In this document: in pieces, positions 49,318-59,926 of the stretch
Layout of the letters: every line of letters starts with the position of its first letter
How positions within the stretch are numbered: position 1 is the first letter of the stretch
NCBI GenBank assembly: GCA_026545765.1
Contig: CM048839.1
Span: 44,624,677-44,688,676 of the forward strand
DNA length: 64,000 nt
Source: Plantago major
Taxonomy: Eukaryota; Streptophyta; Magnoliopsida; Lamiales; Plantaginaceae
Direction of reading: 5' to 3'
Program-made: the position numbers and the translations under genes
The notes under the pieces: model-generated
What the model was told of the DNA's origin: nothing
Database searches by the model: none
What the model saw: the letters and a program-made list of their open reading frames with translations, nothing else

Positions 49318-49435
49318 TTTCATAATTTCTCTATTCTTTATCATTTCTTTCTCCACCAACAAACAATAAACTATTTGATTTCATAAAAAACAGCGCCGAA
49401 AAAGATTGTGGCTTAACGAACCGGAACGGAGGGAG
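49133..49435. mobile_element. Stowaway-like MITE with (CT)n
   Basis: Starts CTCCCTCCACCCCGC after TA (49131-49132) and ends CCGGAACGGAGGGAG before TA (49436-49437). 303 bp with a pure CT repeat at about 49252-49313. Non-coding. Confidence 0.9.
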
Positions 49436-49572
49436 TATTTAATTATCAAAAAAACTTGAAAAGAATTTGACTGGAGCTTCAGTGGTCACTTGGATCAGAG
49501 CTTCTCGAACGGAGCTTCCATTTTCATTTTGTTTAAACATGAAAACGGAGCTCCGGTGAGCTCCATTCGAGC

Positions 49573-51260
49573 TGTTGGTCCAGATAACGGCAAAGTAAAA
49601 GACTAGAGGGGGGGGGGGGGTGAATAGTCTTTTTAAAACTTTTGTCGATAACAAATGTTTCTCAGATATCTGAATGGATATCTGATACTTAGAATCAGAG
49701 TGCGGAAGACTTAATGTAGATAAGTGTAGAAACAGTTAATAAGTGTGTGTGTGTTGCTGAAGTATAAATACAGAAATGTAAATGACACAGCAATTATAGT
49801 GGTATCTGGAGGTGGCGTAATCCTCCAACTAATCCACTTCGGTCTATCAGAGACCTAGAATTCACTAGAACAGATAATTGAGATAACCTTACAAAAATCC
49901 TATTCTAAGATTCTGAACAATTGGTTCCCAACCAAATGTTCCCTAGCTTCTTCAGCCAAGTACTTCCTATACTCAGAAACCTTTGAGTTGTTCCCTAGCT
50001 TCCCAAGCTAAGTACTTCCTATACTCAATAACCTTGGAGTTATTCCTTAGTTTCCCAAATCAAGTACTTCCTATACTCCGGTAACCTTGGAGTTATTCCC
50101 TGATTTTTCAAACTAAGTACTTCCTGTACTCCACGCCGGTTTCGGTGTTGGTTTCGGTTTGATTTGTCAGATGAGCGTCTTAATAACTTTTCAGTTATTC
50201 AGATAGCTCTGTGAACTTAGTTACTTAATACACTTTACAGCGTATGGTATCTAGTTCGATTTTACTGACCCAAGTCTTATGATATATGTTCAAGAGAATG
50301 AATCTCAGATAGTTGATCTTTTGATTCAACTCCTTCACAGATAGCTTTGCTTGTTTAGGATCAGGACACTTAGAACTTCAGTGTTTACTCAGGATCACAA
50401 GCTTTAGTCGCAACAGAAAGCTTTGATAATAAGTAAGTTGCTTTGAGAGAGTAGGATGTTCAGAGTTCTATGTTTCAGCGTATGCAATGTGTCTCTTCTC
50501 AAGCTGTCTAAGTGTTGATATTTATAGATGGATTTGAGTGCCGTTTGAATAGTATCCGTTAGGCTCAAATTCAAACTATCGATATCTATGTATAGTACTA
50601 TAGCAGATTTTGTCTTCTTCTCAGAAGTTGCCGTTGCTTTTACTCAGACATCTCTGTTCGTGCATTAAATGCATTGTACTATACTTTTTGTCATGTAGTG
50701 TCAACGGAACTATGCTTTGTATCAGAGACTAGACTTGTTGTCTGATTCTTTGCACGTCCTTATCTTCATTCTTCAGATACCACTTGTATTGATTGAAACA
50801 ACTTTGTTTGCAATATATGTTTCTCTTTCAGAAACGTGTTTAACGCTCAAGGTATCTGAGAATAGATATATGTGGACACTTTCCTTGTCTTCAGATATGT
50901 ATCTCATTTCTCAGATATCTCTTGTGACACAGTTTGTTTGAAACTGTTCGTGTCTACAAGATATCTGGCTAAGATATCTGAACAACAGATTCAGTAATCT
51001 TGTGCAGTTTTCTTCAAGTCTTCAATTCTTGTTGAGCTTTCTGCTTGGATGTCTTCTTCTTGGTCTTCTCTTCATAAAATAAAAATTACATTTTGAGACC
51101 TAACATCCTATACAAGATTAGCTAGACTATCATACTTAGTGGATTTCCTCTTTTACAATGTTCAAGTGAACCAAGAGTACTAATCACCTTTCTGAGACTA
51201 AGATAAGTCATCATGTTGCTGAACAAAATCTAAACAGATATTCTAACAAAATATCTAACA
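49573..51260 (-). mobile_element. Copia 3' LTR
   Basis: 1688 bp, TGTTGGTCC...CTAACA on the plus strand. It contains a 13-G tract (49608-49620), several copies of the palindrome CAGATATCTG and related GATATC words, and 'GTATTCCTTAGT..CTCCACGCC' style internal repeats (about 49920-50135: ACTTCCTATACTC repeated four times). Its first 60 bp are nearly identical to the 5' LTR at 63934. Five bases before it are CGAGC; the other TSD is outside the window. Confidence 0.95.
49920..50135. repeat. Short tandem repeat in copia LTR
   Basis: Four units of about 55 bp with 'CAAGTACTTCCTATACTC' and 'ACCTTGGAGTTATTCC'. The homologous array in LTR copy A lies at about 9650-9815. Likely part of the LTR's transcribed R/U region; function unknown. 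Confidence 0.75.
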
Positions 51261-51276
51261 AATTTCCCCCATTTTG
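51261..51276 (-). promoter_or_regulatory. Polypurine tract
   Basis: On the minus strand CAAAATGGGGGAAATT sits directly against the LTR start TGTTAG. This primes plus-strand DNA synthesis. The identical tract follows LTR copy A at 10892. Confidence 0.85.
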
Positions 51277-51648
51277 ATCAGTCAACGAAGACTATCTTCC
51301 CTATTACAAATCTGGATGAGGAAACAATCCACCACTTTATCATTTCTTATGATCTTTCAATTCATATAATTAAGTGCAGAAAGTAGACATCAACCAAATC
51401 ACAAGGTGTGATCTTTGCTGACAAGTTATCTTTTATAAAATACTATCTGAGAGTAAGTTCTTCAGATAAGTCGCAACTAAGGATTACAGATAACTTTAAT
51501 ACAAAACACATTTAAGCTCAGTCAGCAAGATATAGCAAAAATTACATAGTAAATTAGGACAACAGGAGTAACCAAGCTCCAAGTAAACATCCTAAAGAAC
51601 TAGTCTTCAAGTCTTCAATCTTCAAGTCTTCAACAATGTTTCTATGGA

Positions 51649-52659
51649 TCAGTTTGCAAATTTCCTATCTCCAAACCTTTTGATGTCATCAGAATAATCA
51701 TAAAGAAGAGTTCTGACGAGCATCTCTGTGTCTCTGGCAAATCCACAGACCTCTTTATAGGTTTTGGTAGGATTTTTCTTGGCAAAATGCTTGACCCATA
51801 GGTACTTTCCCCACTTCCAGGCATGCTCTATTCTGATATCTGAAAGCTTGAAGTATCCGTAGATAATCTTCAGATATCTGATGTCACCCTTGTATTGATC
51901 TTCTGTCAGATAGAACGACTCATAGGGTTCCACAGCAAGTCTTGGTCTTGTGCCTGTTCCTGTGATATTCAGAATTTTGTGCACATCATCTGGCTTTCCA
52001 TATGGACAATCATCAGAGAGGTCCTTCTTCATGGCTTCAGTTCTCTTGACAACTTCAAAATCCAACCATGCTTTGATGTGATTGGTGTTGATCAAGGTAG
52101 GTTTATCCTTTCTCCATGCCATAAGCTGTTTGAGGATTGGTTCTGGAAATCTTGAATTTACCAATAGATGCTTAAGTTCCAGAATCCAATAGCCATTTTT
52201 CTGATGGATGCACCTGTAGACAGAGGAATCATTGTCATACTTCACATACTCAATTTTGGCTTCTTCTGGCCTGAGTGGAAGTTGACTTTGTCTTTGCTCA
52301 GCTCTCAGTCTGTTCCTTTTCTGTCTTGAATTCTCTTTGGGGTTGTTGCTTGAAGAATTACCACCCTGGATAGACTTGGTATTTCCAGAGGGTGTTTTAG
52401 CTGCTAGTGGCTTTGCAGCTATGGGCTCAGTTAGGCTTTCAATTTTCCTTTTTCTGTGAAGAGGAGCTTCATCTTCATCAGTCTCTTCATCATCATCAAG
52501 ATCAATTCTTGTGAGATCTTTGCAGCCTTCTTCATTGCCCAGGGACTTGATTTGACCTTCTTCTTCTTCTTCAGAAGATTCATCAATCCCTCTAACTTGT
52601 CTTCTCCTTGGAGCCTTGGTACTCCTTGGAGGTTTCTGTGCCATGGCCCTTGTTATCAT
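51649..52659 (-). CDS. Intact 336-aa accessory ORF next to 3' LTR
   Basis: An uninterrupted ORF, the last coding sequence before the PPT. Residues 1-125 are polar and disordered: basic 'KAPRRRQVRG', then 'SSEEEEEGQ', 'DDDEETDEDEAP' and a basic 'RQKRNRLRAEQRQ'. Residues from about 130 look folded: 'GYWILELKHLLVNSRFPEP', 'LINTNHIKAWLDFEVV', 'ESFYLTEDQYKGDIRYLK' and 'IEHAWKWGKYLWVKHF'. No transmembrane segment or signal peptide. I recognise no family. A second ATG is six codons in. It overlaps 52592-52840 in another frame, so it may be the C-terminal part of the longer accessory protein joined by a frameshift or splice. Its conservation while pol is broken is notable. Confidence 0.7.
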   Translation of the reverse strand: MITRAMAQKPPRSTKAPRRRQVRGIDESSEEEEEGQIKSLGNEEGCKDLTRIDLDDDEETDEDEAPLHRKRKIESLTEPIAAKPLAAKTPSGNTKSIQGGNSSSNNPKENSRQKRNRLRAEQRQSQLPLRPEEAKIEYVKYDNDSSVYRCIHQKNGYWILELKHLLVNSRFPEPILKQLMAWRKDKPTLINTNHIKAWLDFEVVKRTEAMKKDLSDDCPYGKPDDVHKILNITGTGTRPRLAVEPYESFYLTEDQYKGDIRYLKIIYGYFKLSDIRIEHAWKWGKYLWVKHFAKKNPTKTYKEVCGFARDTEMLVRTLLYDYSDDIKRFGDRKFAN

Positions 52660-52867
52660 TTGGTTCCTTAAGAGGTTTTAAGAGCGGCTTGGCTTGAGGA
52701 GGATTCATAGATTCGAGTGGTGGTGGAAGTTTTTCTTCTTCCTTTCCGAGCGACCGACTTGATTTCTTCTTGTTTTCATCTCCTTCTTCCCATTCCCCGA
52801 CTTTGAGGTCCAGATTTGTACTTTCTTTCCCCTTAGTCATTGTTGGTGACTCGGTCTCATATAGGAA

Positions 52868-54023
52868 TCAGAGAGAGTCAAAATGCCCTTGTAAATAGTT
52901 GTGGCGGTGACCAACTCGAAGTTCGGCTTTGAGCTCCTGATTTTGCTTGATAAGTCCATTGTCCTTATCAGTGAGCTCTGCCAATGGGCCTAGGATGGCA
53001 TCTACTTTTCCAGCAGTGTAACTTGCCTCTTGAAAAGCTTTTTCAGCTAAAGACATATCATCGTCCCTTGTCATTCCCAGATCTTTCTGAGCAATGATCA
53101 TGCTAGTTGTTCTCTGAGTGATGAGCTCAGTGAACTTTCTCATTCGAGAGGGAGGCAATTACTTCCTTGTTTTGTGAAGACATCTCCTTATTCAGAGTAG
53201 CTAGTACTTGGTACCTGCTCATGTACTCATGGGAGTGGACGTTTGGCAGTTTGTTGAAGATTGTAGGAGCAATCAACTTTCTTTTTAAGTGAGAAACCAC
53301 TAGATGTTCATGGCGGTGTCCTGCCAAAGTCTTGTCTTCTTCATCATCTGAGGGATTAGCCCAGTGATCTTCATCCTCTTGGATATTTTCATCAATCGTA
53401 TCAAGTCCAGCAACCATCTCAGAGATTGGTTTCTTTTCTTTCTGGGAGGAGGATGGTACTTCTTTCGAAGATGATGCAGCCTTAGCATCATGCTTGACTT
53501 CAGATACTTCTTCAGTATCGAGTTCTTTGGCGATCTCTTGAACAGCATCCCGTAGCTCGCTAACCGCAGAGTAAGCATTCATTTCTTTGAGGTATTGATC
53601 TTCTAGTTGATCAAGCCTTTCTCTGAATTGAGCTATTTGATCTTCCAGTTGAAGATGGAGCTGTTGTTCTTCTTTCAACAGTTGTCTGAGTTGAGCACTT
53701 CTGGTCTGAGTGTTTAATATTTTCTGATTGGTTTCTTCAGAGAGCTCAACTACTTATTCAGTAGTAACTGCGTGTTGGTGAGAAGATGGATGAGTAGATT
53801 TATGAGGTGATGAAGATGGAGATTTCTGTGAAGTCTTCTCAGTTTGCTTTTCAGCAGCTGAGGCATTGTTTCTCTGTGAAATTCCTCCGGTTCCTGGTGC
53901 AGGAGCATCATCATCATCCTTTTTGTCATTATCATCCTTTTGGTGATGATCAGTTGGAGGTTCATCAAAGAAATTTTCATTCATTTCTTCCTCCTCATCA
54001 TCTTCAGATACAAGATTGATCAC
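52868..54023 (-). pseudogene. Accessory gene, coiled-coil part
   Basis: 54023-53754 is acidic and Ser/Asp-rich ('SEDDEEEEMNENFFDEPP', 'KDDNDKKDDDDAPAPG'). It stops at an in-frame TAA (53754-53756), beyond which the same frame continues to 53127 with a predicted coiled coil ('LHLQLEDQIAQFRERLDQLE', 'SAVSELRDAVQEIAKEL') and an acidic stretch. Another frame continues at 53158-52868 with 'MRKFTELITQRTTSMIIA', 'VDAILGPLAELTDKDN' and a Leu/Gln-rich helix. No known domain. Possibly a structural or scaffold protein; that is a guess. Confidence 0.6.
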
Positions 54024-54286
54024 TTCCGGGATAGTGATCTTCTGCCCATTAACTTCTTCTTGTTCAGAAGGTATGAATTGCGAGTGCAGGGCGTAATCGC
54101 TTGAATGCCATCTGTAATCTTGTCGACCATCCGCTGTTCAAAGGCATGTATCAAACTATCGCCACTTCTGAAAAGTCCTTGTGTAGTAGAGTCAGAATCA
54201 GATGTTGTTACAGCGAACATCGCTTGGACATATGTTTCTGTGTCAAGAGCTCGTGCCCGTCTGGTTGGTTGATCGGTTATTCTCAA
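54020..54286 (-). pseudogene. Accessory gene, block after the modular exons
   Basis: Encodes 'PTRRARALDTETYVQAMF', 'TTQGLFRSGDSLIHAFEQ' and 'MVDKITDGIQAIT' in a frame shifted from the preceding exon. Probably a continuation of the same protein across an indel or splice site. No family recognised. Confidence 0.5.
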
Positions 54287-55912
54287 TATTTGAGAGATCG
54301 GAGCACCTTAACTTCTGCCATTTCTTGAAGCATTGAATGTGCTTTGGCAAAGTGTGAGCTTTGAAGAAGTGAAGTAGGTCCCTTGTTTCTTCAATGGGAA
54401 CCTGCTTTGCATCTGTTTGAGCCTGAAAGAAAGAGTTTTGAGTGAGTTTCAAAACTTTGGTAGATATCTGAGTAGAAGTGTAGTTTAGTTTCTGAGTTAC
54501 CTGATTATGAACATCAGGCTCAGATACTTGTTCTACTGGGACAATTGGTGTCTCAGATATCTTGTGGTGAGGTGGAGACTTGGAAGTCTGGTCCTCATCA
54601 ACCTTTCTTTCTTGAACCTGAGAATTAACATTATCACAATACTTAGGAAATTTTATCAAGAAGAACTTTAAGTGACAAGTCAGATATCTGAGAGGTCAAT
54701 TACCTCCATAGGAGGCTCAGATACTTGTCTCTCAGAGATTTGTGCAGTCTCTGGAATCTTTTCTTGTGATGAAGGCCTTGATGCCTCATCAATTTCCATA
54801 TGTGCAGGGGATGTCGCAACTTTGTCCCCTTGCACTTCTACTTCTGATTGAGCCTTCAAGTTTGAAACCTCAGTGATGTGTGCTTCAGAAACCTTGTTGG
54901 TTTCTGGGTTTGTTTCTGGCATTTCTGCCTTATCTTCTTCCATCTCAGTTGGAGCCTGTTAGAAACATTTATCATTAATGAGCATACAAACATTTTTACT
55001 GAAAAGTTAGTTCTCTTTAAGAATCATTTACCTGTGGCACAGGCTCAGATTTCTCAAGAGTTGAGGTTGAAGGAACCTCTTTTTCAGTATCTGAGGTAAG
55101 CTTTTCAGCTTCCTCTTGTTTTTCCGTTTCTAACTCAGCCTGTAACAAAGAGATTCTTATAAGGTAACAAGATTTATAAGTATAAAATTTTTCACAAGGT
55201 AAGAGTTAAACCAGTCATTTACCCGAGCAGTTTCAGGCTGATTGGTCTCTGGAACTTGTGACCTTTCTATACATTGGTCGTCTTGTCCCAGTTCATTTTC
55301 TTTGTTTGAAGTTTATGGTACTTCACACCTTCCCTGAGTATGCAACTCAGTTTCCTCCCCTGGTTGATCATTCTGAGTAGATGTCTCAGTTTGATCCCTC
55401 TCATTGAGTTGGGAACACCTTTCAATTCTGGATTTTCTTGACATCTTGTATTCTTGGTATTTCAAAATGGAGTTCATTTACCATTTCATCAACCACTTGT
55501 ATGTTGTGGTTGTTGTGTTTGTGGTTGTTGTGGTTATGCAGGCGAAGATTGATCAAGAGAATGTTCTTCCGATTCTTAGATGTGGCATTTCCATCAAGGC
55601 CGCCAATACTAAGATACCACTCATCAGGGCTTTGTGAAGTTGTGCAAGAGAGTCATTCCCTGATGATGTGTTTGCACCAACAACCTTTGCTATAGGTTCA
55701 GCAACCTGTGGTGTAGGTTCTTCTTCAGATACCTTATCACCAATTACTTGTTCAGTAACCTTAACCCTCTTTGATTTTTCTAGGACTTGAGAGATGACTA
55801 GTTCATCATATTCATCGTCAGAGCTCTCATCAGCATTGGGAACTGATTGGTCCATTATTCCTGTGGTTTCTGCAGATGGGGCTTGGTGTTTTTCACCACT
55901 TTTTGGCAGCAT
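54243..55912 (-). CDS. Accessory gene, modular low-complexity exons with candidate introns
   Basis: The segment encodes Glu/Ser/Pro/Val-rich text with recurring 'VSEP' or 'ISE' motifs. Four candidate GT-AG introns on the minus strand: 55140-55222 (83 nt), 54956-55031 (76), 54618-54703 (86) and 54423-54500 (78). Donors are GTAAATGAC, GTAAATGAT, GTAATTGAC and GTAACTCAG; acceptors end in TTACAG, TAACAG, TCTCAG and TTTCAG. Exons between them are 55032-55139 (108 nt), 54704-54955 (252) and 54501-54617 (117), all multiples of three and phase 0. The 86-nt intron contains an in-frame stop (after 'VIDLSDI'); the 78-nt one reads through. Exons begin GCT or GTT and end in CAG/GAG, as expected of duplicated exon-intron modules. 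Upstream 55553-55912 is a similar acidic block. No transcript evidence is available. Confidence 0.6.
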
Positions 55913-56117
55913 TCATGAGTTCATCAGCAAGGCTTTCTGCATTAGTCGCAACATTTCTGAAAGCACTTTCTCTTGCTGAGTCTACTTGTTCAGTAGGTGA
56001 TAACTCTTTTGCAGCATTGATGAGTTCATCTACCATGTTTGTAGATTTCTGAGAATTGACAACCCCTTTGGGTGTGTCTTCTAATTTGCCAGCAGACTTC
56101 TTTCTTGAAGTTCTGGG

Positions 56118-57110
56118 CTACTTGGTCGCAACCTTTTCTTCAGATATCTTTTCAGATTTTCTCTTCTTAGGACCTTTCTGAGACCCAGTAACCTTTTTCA
56201 TCAGATTTGTATACTCATACTTGTAGAGTAAGTTACTGTTGGCTATTTCAGCCGTCTCTCTGAGCTCAATGCCAAGCTTTTCCAGCAAGTAGCATATCTT
56301 CAGACCATATCCTACTGTGGCCTTTGGCTCAACTAGTCCTTTAACAATCTTAGGCTCGAAGCCTTGAATCTTCTTCACAAATTTCATGAAGGCGTACTTT
56401 TCCCAGTTGAAAGGGTTTTCCAGCCTTTTGTCTTGTTGATTCAGCAAGAACATCATGATCCATCGTTCTTGGCTTATCTGGTCAGCACCTCCTTGTAGAC
56501 CATCAAAGCATCTGTGAAGAATGCAAGCCAGTACATCCCAGTGAACCAACAGATGTCTGGTTCGGATGTCAGCAAGTTTGAACTCAGTGGGTGTATCTGA
56601 TTTCTCAAGATCACACACATCACTGTAAAGTTCTTTAACACCTTCAAGGATTTCCTCATCCTTGGTGTTTATTTCAAAATCCTTTCCAAGATTTTGAACC
56701 TCAAACAACTTACAGAAAGTTGTTAAGTCCAGAAGGATTTCCTTTCCTTGGACTGAGGTTTTGATAGACACTATTTCAAGGTGCCTTGGATACACGGAAA
56801 TAATCACAGGTTGTTGTAAAATTCCAACACGTCAGTGATGAAATTCCACTAGGACGACGGATACAAAGCCCTTGATTTGTGCCTTTTCAAGCATGTCAAG
56901 AATTAGCTTTACGTCGACGGTTCTCTATTCCACCGTGAGGTATTCCTCAACCATGGCACCACCCCAAATCATTCTGTGACTTGAAGTCCAATGGTCAGGA
57001 TTGAAAGCTCCTACCAGTCGATTGTTAACAATAACCAACTCTGGTGCTTGCTTTTCAGCAGTACCAGTGGAGGATTGGGATTTCTGTGTAAAAGTGTTCT
57101 TGGAGGCCAT
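56118..57110 (-). pseudogene. Accessory gene, N-terminal folded domain
   Basis: 57110-56925 starts 'MASKNTFTQKSQSSTG' and continues 'LVIVNNRLVGAFNPDHW', ending in a stop. 56807-56118 (229 aa), in another frame, has 'GKEILLDLTTFCKLFEV', 'FKLADIRTRHLLVHWDVL', 'CILHRCFDGLQGGADQIS', 'FLLNQQDKRLENPFNWEK' and a basic tail 'KGPKKRKSEK', a candidate nuclear-localisation signal. The helical pattern and the 'ILHRCF' step loosely recall the putative plant transposon protein domain found in gypsy elements; the resemblance is weak. The upstream frame break lies between 56808 and 56924. Confidence 0.55.
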
Positions 57111-57819
57111 CTCTTAATATAGTAAGGATTTGAAGCTAGTGTTTGAAAGAGATTCGATTGAGTGATTCTTTTCAGAAAAACTTAATCAAGATTTGCAGAG
57201 ATTTTAGAGAAGTTGCAGAGGATTAGGAGAAGGTTTTTGCTGTTTTGATGCAAGTTGAAATTTCGGATTAGGCAAAAGTGATTTCATTTGCCAAAATCCT
57301 ATATATATAGCAGTTGAATCCCAACAGACAAATACATACAAATTGATTTTGTGTATACGTATCTGTGATTTTCAAACAGGCGTGAGCAAAAGCTAGTTCG
57401 GCATTAAATGCTTAGTGGGCCATGTCTGAATGTCAGATCCACTATTTATCGTGAATTAATTTACGCGTTCAGATCAAGCGCTTGAATTCATCAAGGGTCA
57501 CCATTGCTTCTCCAGCAATGATCACAATCAACAAGTGTAATTGTGCCCATTTAATGAATTTTGGCTAATAGCTATCTGAATCACAATTCTGTTGGAGCAA
57601 GGACACTGTTCGCATCTGAATTTGTCTTATACTTAGGATTTTCCCAAGTTTTTCATCAAAATAGAAATAGTGCGAGATTCAAGAGAGTAGTTGACTGCAG
57701 ATAGTTATACTATTCTCTTTTGTGTTCCCCGTTCATAGAATGATTCAGACATCTGAGTTCCTGTCTCAGAGATCTTAAGCTATCTTTTTGCTCTTTAACC
57801 TTTTTGACTTCTGGGTTCC

Positions 57820-57985
57820 CGTTCCAGATACCTCTTCTCTCTTTTCTGGATACCCATTCCAGATACCTCTTCTCTGGATGCTCGTTCCAGATACCTCTTT
57901 TCTGGATGCCCGTTCCAGATACCTCTTCTCTGGATGCCCGTTCCATATACCTCTTTTCTGGATGCCCGTTCCAGATACCTGAACT
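57820..57985. repeat. 28-bp minisatellite between pol and accessory gene
   Basis: GGATGCCCGTTCCAGATACC plus TCTTTTCT repeats with starts at 57848, 57876, 57904, 57932 and 57960, an exact 28-bp period. It lies just 3' of the RNase H end (minus orientation) and before the accessory gene start. Reading frames across it are repeat artefacts. Confidence 0.97.
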
Positions 57986-58009
57986 CTTTCAATTCATTGG
58001 TAGTTCCAT

Positions 58010-58481
58010 TAGTCCAAGACTATGTCTTAAGGCTAAGAATCTACTTTCTTGTAGTGGCTTGGTGAAGATATCTGCAAGTTGGTCTTCAGTCCCAATCTTG
58101 AGTATCTCTATATTGCCTTTTTCAACATGGTCTCTGATGAAGTGATGTCTAACATCAATGTGCTTTGTTCTGGCATGAAATTTAGGATTCTGTGTAATCG
58201 CAATAGCACTTGTGTTGTCACAGAAAATGGGAGTTTTCTTCTCATCGAGTCCATAGTCTTTAAGTTGTTGTTGTATCCACAGAATTTGTGTTGCACAACA
58301 ACCAAAGACAATATATTCAGCCTACGTGGTAGAAGTTGCAATTGAGTTTTGCTTCTTGCTAAACCATGAGATAAGTCTAGTGCCCGTAAACCCACAAGTT
58401 CACGAGGTGCTTTTCCTATCAAGCAATGATCCAAAGATAATCAAGATCTCGAGTACCCAAATTAAACTCAATTCACTTTCT
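58010..58481 (-). pseudogene. Copia RNase H
   Basis: On the minus strand, in shifting frames: 'ISWFSKKQNSIATST'-like text (about 58330-58380), 'CDNTSAIAI' (about 58198-58225, with catalytic Asp), 'KHIDVRHHFIRDHV' (about 58125-58170) and 'ADIFTKPL' (about 58053-58078), the standard copia pol C-terminus. It degrades the RNA strand in cDNA synthesis. Broken by an indel and a stop. Confidence 0.8.
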
Positions 58482-59824
58482 TTAGGATACCACATCTACA
58501 TCATCATTCTTCACATACCTTAGTATTTTCATAGCAATGTTGTAGTGTGTTTGCATTGGATTTGTCTGAAATCTAGCACATACTCCAAAAGCATATTGAA
58601 TATCAGGTCTACTTGCAGTGAGGTAAAGTAGTGAACCTATCAATTTCCTATACTTATGTTCTTCAACACTCTTATCTGATTCAGTATAGGTCATTTTGGT
58701 TCCAATGCTCATAGGTATCTTAGCATTCTTTTCAGAAGTCTTAAGATTGAATTTTGTGAGCATGTCTTTTGCATACTTTGTTTGACTAATGAATATTCCA
58801 TCATTGAGTTGCTTGACTTGCAATCCTAGGAAATAATTCATTTCTCCCATCATGCTCATCTCAAACTTGCTTTTCATGGGATTTGCAAAGTCATTACAAA
58901 GTTGCTTGTCCTTAGATCCAAATATAATGTCATCAACATATACTTGAACTAACAGTAGTTTCCCATCATGGTTTAAGGTAAATAAAGTTTTATCAACTTC
59001 ACCTTTCTTGAAACCACTTTCCAGAAGGTATTTGGCCAAAGTGTCACACCATGCTCTTGGAGCCTGTTTCAGTCCATACAGAGCTTCAGAATTTATAGAC
59101 CATTCTACTTTCTGAGGAAACTTCAAAGCCAGGTGGTTGCTCAACATAAACTTCTTCTGCAAGTTCACCGTTTAGGAATGCGCTTTTGACATCCATCTGA
59201 TAAACTTTGAAATTTTTATGAGCTGCAAAGGCTAGAAAGAGTCTTATTGCATCCATCTGCAATCGGTGCATATGACTCACAAAATCTAAGCCTTCACCGA
59301 GTGAATCCTCGCAACCAATCTTGCTTTGTTTACGGTTATTTCACCAAGGTCATTCATTTTGTTTCGAAAACCCACTTAGTTCCAATCACGATATTCCTTC
59401 TATAAATGGAACTAGTTTCCGGACTGCTTTCTCTCAAATTGATCCAACTCTTCTTGCATTGCGGAGATCCGCCTTGGTCTCCTAATGCTTCTTCTATACT
59501 TTTAGGTTCAATATTCGAGATGAAACATCCAAAGAGAGAATCAGCATTTTCAGCTATTGCTCTCCTAGTCCTAACACCCTGATTAATTGGTCCAATTATA
59601 TCCTTTGTAGGATGATCTTTGATCCATTTCATCAACGGTTTAGTGCTAGTAGGATCAATATCCAGGTGATCTGAATGTGAATCACTAAGATTTTGATTTG
59701 ATACTTTTTCAGTATCTAAGATATCTGACATATGAGAAATGTCATGGATATCTGACACTTTTTCAGTGTTAGAGATATCCGAGACATGCATTTCAAAGAT
59801 TCTTATTTTCAGATACCTCTCCAT
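58482..59824 (-). pseudogene. Copia reverse transcriptase
   Basis: 59086-59280 has 'VYQMDVKSAFLNGELAEEV' and 'VEQPPGFE'. 58482-59168 continues in another frame with 'EALYGLKQAPRAWCDTL', the catalytic 'VYVDDIIFGS', 'YFLGLQVKQ', 'YRKLIGSLLYL' and 'SRPDIQYAFGV'. The 5' part (59354-59824) is the variable integrase-RT linker ending in 'IGTKWVFETK'. At least two frameshifts. RT copies genomic RNA in the virus-like particle. Confidence 0.92.
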
Positions 59825-59926
59825 GATGAAGGTTCTCAGTAACCTGTTCCATTTCTGGAAAACTCATAGGAAATTCCTCATCATGTTTGTGAGTCATCTT
59901 GTTGTTACTAGGCTTTTCAAGCTTTT

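Noticed and set aside
51261..57110. Env gene in the strict sense
   Set aside because: The location fits the env-like gene of Sireviruses, but no signal peptide, fusion peptide or transmembrane anchor is visible.
57788..58145. Short ORFs with repeated 'CPFQIPL' text
   Set aside because: They translate the 28-bp minisatellite and antisense RNase H.
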